Shown here: in pieces, positions 5,833 to 8,775 of the stretch
How positions within the stretch are numbered: the stretch's first letter is position 1
How the letters are laid out: the number at the start of each line of letters is the position of its first letter
Origin: PNAI01 sp964575715
GTDB lineage: Bacteria; Pseudomonadota; Alphaproteobacteria; Rhizobiales; Xanthobacteraceae
Length of the DNA: 8,775 nt
NCBI GenBank assembly: GCA_964575715.1
Contig: CAZNSG010000277.1
Coordinates: forward strand, 1 to 8,775
Direction: 5' to 3'
Program-made: the position numbers and the translations under genes
The notes under the pieces: generated by a model
What the model saw: only the letters and a program-made list of their open reading frames with translations
Database searches by the model: none
Told to the model about the DNA's origin: nothing

Positions 5833-8114
5833 CGGCGGCGCTTTCCACGGTGGATTTGCGCGTCGCGATCTCCGCGCCGGGGTTTGCGGTCGATTCTGGC
5901 GGGGCGGGGACGGCCGGTCACAAACCGGCCCTCGGACAACAGCTCGAAGCGCAAGGCGCCAGCGACGGGCGCCGCTTCGACGAGGCGCACACTGACCGGA
6001 TCGCCCAGCCGATGGCTTTCGCCGGTGCGGGTGCCCACCATCGCGCGCGCATCCTCTTCATAGCGAAAATATTCCTGGCCCAGCGTGCGGGCGGGGATGA
6101 ATCCGTCGGCGCCGGTTGCGTCGAGCTTGACGAACAGGCCGGCGCGGGTGACGCCGCTGATGTGGCCGCTAAACGTCGCGCCGATGCGGTCGGCGAGAAA
6201 ATGTGCGATCAGGCGGTCGGCGGTCTCGCGCTCGGCTTTCATCGCGCGCCGCTCAGTCGCCGATATCTGCGCCGCGACTTCGCCGAGCGCGCGCAGGTCC
6301 ATGCTCTCGGGTGTTCCGTCGCTGCCGAATTTGAGGGCGCGGATGAGCGCGCGATGCACGGTCAAATCCGCATAGCGGCGGATCGGCGAGGTGAAATGAG
6401 CGTAGCGGCGCAGATTAAGGCCGAAATGACCGTAATTTTCCGCAGCATATTCGGCCTGTGCCTGACTGCGCAGCACAACTTCATTCACCAGCTGCTCGAC
6501 GTCCTGGCCCTTGACGCGCGCGAGGATGCCGTTGAACTGGGCGGGGCGTATGGTGCCGCCCTTTGGCAGCGAAATATGCAGCGTGTCGAGAAATTTGCGC
6601 AATGATTCAAGTTTTTCCAGGGAAGGCTCGTCGTGTACGCGATAGATCAGCGGCAGACGCGCGCGCTCAAGCGTCTCTGCCGCTGCAACGTTAGCGAGGA
6701 TCATGAATTCCTCGATCAAACGATGCGCTTCGAGCCGTTCGGGCGTGATCACGGTATCGACGGTGCCGTCGGATTTGAGCACGATTTTCCGCTCGGGCAG
6801 ATCGAGATCAAGCGGTCCACGCGCTTCGCGCGCGCGCCGCAGCGCGGCATAGGCGGCGTAAAGCGGCTCGAGCACGGGTGCGACGAGGGGTGCGATATCC
6901 TCGTCCGGCCGCCCGCCGATTGCGGTCTGCGCCTGCGCATAATGCAGTTTCGCGGCCGAGCGCATCAGCACGCGATGAAAGTTATGCGAGCGCTTTTGGC
7001 CGTCGCGGCTAATGACCATTCTGACCGCGAGCGCGGCGCGGGCCTCATTCGGCTTGAGCGAGCACAAGTCGTTGGAAATGCGTTCGGGCAGCATCGGCAC
7101 GACGCGATCGGGAAAGTAGACCGAGTTGCCGCGGAGCAGAGCTTCGCGGTCGAGCGCCGAACCGGGCCGCACGTAATGGGCGACGTCGGCAATGGCGACG
7201 GTGACGATATGCCCGCCGGGATTGTTCGGATCGGTATCGGGCGCGGCGTGTACCGCATCATCGTGATCCTTGGCGTCGACCGGGTCGATGGTGATGAGCG
7301 GGAGCTTGCGCCAATCCTCGCGGCCCTGGCCGAGTCCGGCAGGGCCTGCCGCCTCGGCCTCGGCCAGAGTCGCGCTCCGGAATACATGAGGAATGCGGTG
7401 GGCATGAATGGCGATGATGCTGACCGCGCGCTCGCTCTTGAGGGAGCCGAGTTTCTCCTCGACGCGCGCGGCGGGTAATCCATGGTGGCCTTGCCGGATG
7501 AGGTGAACGGCGATGAGGTCGCCGTCGCTGGCTTCTTTGGTGGCGCCCGGGGCAATGTTGAGTTCCTTGCCGAGCTGCTTCTTGTCGATCGGAACGAGGC
7601 GCCCGCCGCCGCCGGGCAGGCTGCGGAAGACTCCCAGCACGCGCTCCGGCGCGCGATCGACGATCTTGATGATGCGTCCGCTATAGCGAATATCGCCTTC
7701 CTCGCCGGCTTCCTCGATACGCAGCAGCGCGCGATCGCCGACGCCTGCAACTTCGGCCGGGCGATCGCGGCGCGGCGCATGAATGCGGATTTTCGGCGCT
7801 GGTCCGTGCGCGTCGTCATCCCATTCGGTCGGAACGGCGAGCAATTCGCCGTCGGTGTCGCGGCCGGTGATGTCGGCGAGCGTGACCGAGGGCAGGGTGC
7901 CGGGATGATGCAGCTTGCGGCGGCGGGATTCGATGCGGCCTTCGTCGGCGAGTTCGCGCAGCATTTTCTTGAGTGCCACGCGGTTGGCGTTTTTCAATCC
8001 AAAGGCGCGTGCGATCTCGCGCGTGCCGATATTGCCCGGCCGCGTGCCGATGAAGGCAAGGACCGCTTCCTTGGTGGGAAGGGCGGGCGGCTGTTTATGG
8101 TGGGGGTTGATCAA
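5829..8114 (-). CDS. rnr: Ribonuclease R (3'-5' exoribonuclease)
   Basis: RNase R degrades structured RNA from the 3' end and acts in mRNA turnover and rRNA quality control. The 761-residue protein is full length for the family. It has an N-terminal winged helix (about 10-65, GTREIARAFGLK), cold-shock-like domains (about 75-240) and the RNB catalytic domain (about 270-595). The latter holds TIDPVDAKDHDDAV with Asp277, Asp283, Asp285 and Asp286 matching the metal-binding set of E. coli RNase R. The signature HFTSPIRRYADL lies near 573-584, followed by an S1 domain (about 643-727) and a basic tail rich in Arg and Lys. Only TTG at 8114 fits as start: no ATG occurs between it and the upstream in-frame stop at 8157-8159, and AAGG precedes it by 7 bases. 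topA, often the upstream neighbour in this order, is not next to it. Confidence 0.95.
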   Translation of the reverse strand: MINPHHKQPPALPTKEAVLAFIGTRPGNIGTREIARAFGLKNANRVALKKMLRELADEGRIESRRRKLHHPGTLPSVTLADITGRDTDGELLAVPTEWDDDAHGPAPKIRIHAPRRDRPAEVAGVGDRALLRIEEAGEEGDIRYSGRIIKIVDRAPERVLGVFRSLPGGGGRLVPIDKKQLGKELNIAPGATKEASDGDLIAVHLIRQGHHGLPAARVEEKLGSLKSERAVSIIAIHAHRIPHVFRSATLAEAEAAGPAGLGQGREDWRKLPLITIDPVDAKDHDDAVHAAPDTDPNNPGGHIVTVAIADVAHYVRPGSALDREALLRGNSVYFPDRVVPMLPERISNDLCSLKPNEARAALAVRMVISRDGQKRSHNFHRVLMRSAAKLHYAQAQTAIGGRPDEDIAPLVAPVLEPLYAAYAALRRAREARGPLDLDLPERKIVLKSDGTVDTVITPERLEAHRLIEEFMILANVAAAETLERARLPLIYRVHDEPSLEKLESLRKFLDTLHISLPKGGTIRPAQFNGILARVKGQDVEQLVNEVVLRSQAQAEYAAENYGHFGLNLRRYAHFTSPIRRYADLTVHRALIRALKFGSDGTPESMDLRALGEVAAQISATERRAMKAERETADRLIAHFLADRIGATFSGHISGVTRAGLFVKLDATGADGFIPARTLGQEYFRYEEDARAMVGTRTGESHRLGDPVSVRLVEAAPVAGALRFELLSEGRFVTGRPRPARIDRKPRRGDRDAQIHRGKRRR

Positions 8115-8191
8115 TGATAAGCCTTGGCGCGGAAAACGCGCGATGAATTCATGAATTTAAGTATTGCTGGGCGATTTTACCAGCGCGTCGC
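8115..8191 (-). promoter_or_regulatory. rnr upstream region with palindromes
   Basis: This stretch must carry the rnr leader and probably its promoter. It contains a perfect 12-bp palindrome AATTCATGAATT (8146-8157), a spaced inverted repeat GCTGG-N9-CCAGC (8166-8184) and AGCGCG-T-CGCGCT (8182-8194). TACTTAAAT on the minus strand just outside the 12-bp palindrome could be part of a -10 region, but no matching -35 is evident. Operator function is inference only. Confidence 0.3.
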
Positions 8192-8449
8192 GCTAGAGCC
8201 TTATCGGTCTGGGTGGAATCATACCAACGGCCCTGAGCAATGACCGTCATCCTGAGGTGCTCGCCACCGATCTCGGGTTTACCCGAGATCGGCATTTTAG
8301 AATGCCCAAGTCGGCCAAGGCCGACTTGCGGTGGCTCGCGGAGTTTACCATCGGGCCGGCCAAAGGCCGGACCCGTTGGCTCGCGCCTCAGGGTGACGGG
8401 GAAAGTGAGTCATTCTCCGAGGTCGTTGGTATCAGAGGTGGGCTCTAGC
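8192..8449. repeat. Nested inverted-repeat element containing four hairpins
   Basis: The outer arms are GCTAGAGCC (8192-8200) with GGCTCTAGC (8441-8449), and inside them ATACCAACG (8221-8229) with CGTTGGTAT (8424-8432). A third pair is CCGTCATCCTGAGG (8244-8257) with CCTCAGGGTGACGG (8386-8399), with one mismatch. GCCACCG (8263-8269) pairs with CGGTGGC (8329-8335) around three hairpins. These are CCGATCTCGGGT-TT-ACCCGAGATCGG (8267-8292), GGCATT-TTAG-AATGCC (8291-8306) and CAAGTCGGCC-AA-GGCCGACTTG (8307-8328). A fourth, CGGGCCGGCC-AAA-GGCCGG-A-CCCG, is at 8352-8375. The GTCATCCTGAGG word is familiar from Bradyrhizobiaceae intergenic repeats. No protein is coded; open frames here arise from the symmetry. 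Confidence 0.85.
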
Positions 8450-8459
8450 ATTTTGTTTG

Positions 8460-8494
8460 AGCATGATCCCTCGGGTCAAGCCCGAGGACATGCT
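8460..8494. repeat. Hairpin within GAGCATGAT repeat
   Basis: AGCATG (8460-8465) pairs with CATGCT (8489-8494), and inside them CCTCGGG (8469-8475) pairs with CCCGAGG (8481-8487) around TCAAG. The left arm continues the common rhizobial repeat word TTTGAGCATGAT and the right arm continues into its next block CTTTTCCG (8493-8500). The central palindrome therefore looks like an insertion into that repeat. Confidence 0.7.
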
Positions 8495-8497
8495 TTT

Positions 8498-8551
8498 CCG
8501 ACCTTCCTTCGCCAGCCGACCTTGCTTCGCCCGCCGACCTTGCTTCGCCCG
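8498..8551. repeat. 18-bp tandem repeat, three copies
   Basis: There are three adjacent units: CCGACCTTCCTTCGCCAG (8498-8515), then two identical copies of CCGACCTTGCTTCGCCCG (8516-8533 and 8534-8551). The first copy differs at two positions. A partial fourth unit, CCGA, follows and merges into the next hairpin. Confidence 0.9.
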
Positions 8552-8595
8552 CCGAAGCGGGCTTCCAGCCTTCGCAGCCGAAGCGGCTGCTTCGG
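8547..8595. repeat. Two adjacent short hairpins
   Basis: GCCCGC-CGAA-GCGGGC (8547-8562) and GCAGCCG-AAG-CGGCTGC (8574-8590) are perfect. The second can also refold as CCGAAGC-GGCT-GCTTCGG (8578-8595). They sit inside a larger inverted pair CCTTCGC (8506-8512) / GCGAAGG (8608-8614) that also encloses most of the tandem repeat. Confidence 0.75.
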
Positions 8596-8636
8596 CGGAG
8601 TAGGCTCGCGAAGGCGGGGAAACCGGTTCCCACCCG

Positions 8637-8662
8637 CGGAACTCGGGCTTGCCCGAGTTCCG
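8637..8662. repeat. Perfect 12-bp hairpin with TT loop
   Basis: CGGAACTCGGGC (8637-8648) pairs perfectly with GCCCGAGTTCCG (8651-8662) around a 2-base TT loop. It shares the CTCGGG/CCCGAG core with the hairpins at 8267-8292 and 8460-8494. Just upstream, AAACCGGTTCCCAC (8620-8633) is a block of the common rhizobial dispersed repeat. Confidence 0.85.
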
Positions 8663-8674
8663 AAGCATAGTACG

Positions 8675-8702
8675 CCGGAAGCCGGGTAAACCCGACTTCC
8701 GG
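8675..8702. repeat. Imperfect hairpin flanked by CATAG direct repeats
   Basis: CCGGAAG (8675-8681) pairs with CTTCCGG (8696-8702), followed after one mismatch (C8682/A8695) by CGGGT (8683-8687) with ACCCG (8690-8694), loop AA. CATAG occurs at 8666-8670 and again at 8706-8710, which could be a target duplication or chance. Confidence 0.75.
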
Positions 8703-8720
8703 TATCATAGGCGAGCCCTC

Positions 8721-8775
8721 GGGTCTTGCCTTCGGCAAGCCCAAGGACAGGCTCCGCGACGCCGTCCTTCGGACG
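8721..8775. repeat. Two further hairpins running to the window edge
   Basis: GGG-T-CTTGCC (8721-8730) pairs with GGCAAG-CCC (8734-8742) around TTC, with one bulged T. CGTCC-TTC-GGACG (8763-8775) is perfect and is cut off by the window end, so the array probably continues. Confidence 0.65.

Noticed and set aside
5074..6063. 329-codon plus-strand open frame over the Nudix gene and the end of rnr
   Set aside because: It is a shadow of the minus-strand coding sequence, which carries intact Nudix, RNB and S1 motifs; no domain is seen in the plus frame.
8240..8744. Open frames on both strands at the right end, with PTLLRP-like repeats
   Set aside because: They run across palindromes and the 18-bp tandem repeat, so the apparent repeat protein is explained by DNA structure; there is no ribosome-binding site or known domain.
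8192..8775. CRISPR array
   Set aside because: The region is repetitive, but the units are palindromes of different sequence and a contiguous 18-bp tandem repeat, with no regular repeat-spacer pattern and no cas genes.

Overview
The window looks like chromosome from an alphaproteobacterium of the order Hyphomicrobiales (Rhizobiales), probably in or near the Bradyrhizobium/Rhodopseudomonas/Xanthobacteraceae groups. The gene set supports this: dinB, a DUF3572 gene, divK, pleD, rpmG, a Nudix hydrolase and rnr are commonly found together in these bacteria. DivK and PleD are alphaproteobacterial cell-cycle regulators. The right end also carries repeat words (GAGCATGAT, CTTTTCCG, ACCGGTTCCCAC and GTCATCCTGAGG) that I recognise from rhizobial intergenic repeats.

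Left end (1-920): an accessory patch, visibly richer in A+T than the rest. It starts with two near-identical copies of a GGTACACTTT-type repeat resembling the end of an IS21-like insertion sequence. This runs straight into the frame of a small hypothetical gene that is probably 5'-truncated. A short secreted polyproline protein follows.

Core (921-8114): dinB (translesion DNA polymerase IV) and the DUF3572 gene form an overlapping pair on the minus strand. They diverge from divK-pleD on the plus strand, a tight pair coding a single-domain response regulator and a REC-REC-GGDEF diguanylate cyclase that control polarity and development. A gap of about 480 bp after pleD holds no convincing gene but has several inverted repeats, an Irr/ICE-like palindrome and a strong intrinsic terminator. 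Beyond it, on the minus strand, are rpmG (ribosomal protein L33, 55 aa) with its own TTGACA promoter, a Nudix hydrolase, and rnr (RNase R). The last two overlap by 4 nt and are probably translationally coupled.

Right end (8115-8775): no gene, but the most unusual DNA in the window. A nested inverted-repeat element (8192-8449) encloses four smaller perfect or near-perfect hairpins. Immediately after it, what looks like a common rhizobial dispersed repeat is broken into blocks by hairpins, an 18-bp tandem repeat and more hairpins up to the window edge. Many of these hairpins share a CGGG...CCCG core with very short loops, which suggests a family of miniature palindromic elements that insert into older repeats. 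The open reading frames across this stretch are artefacts of the palindromes.
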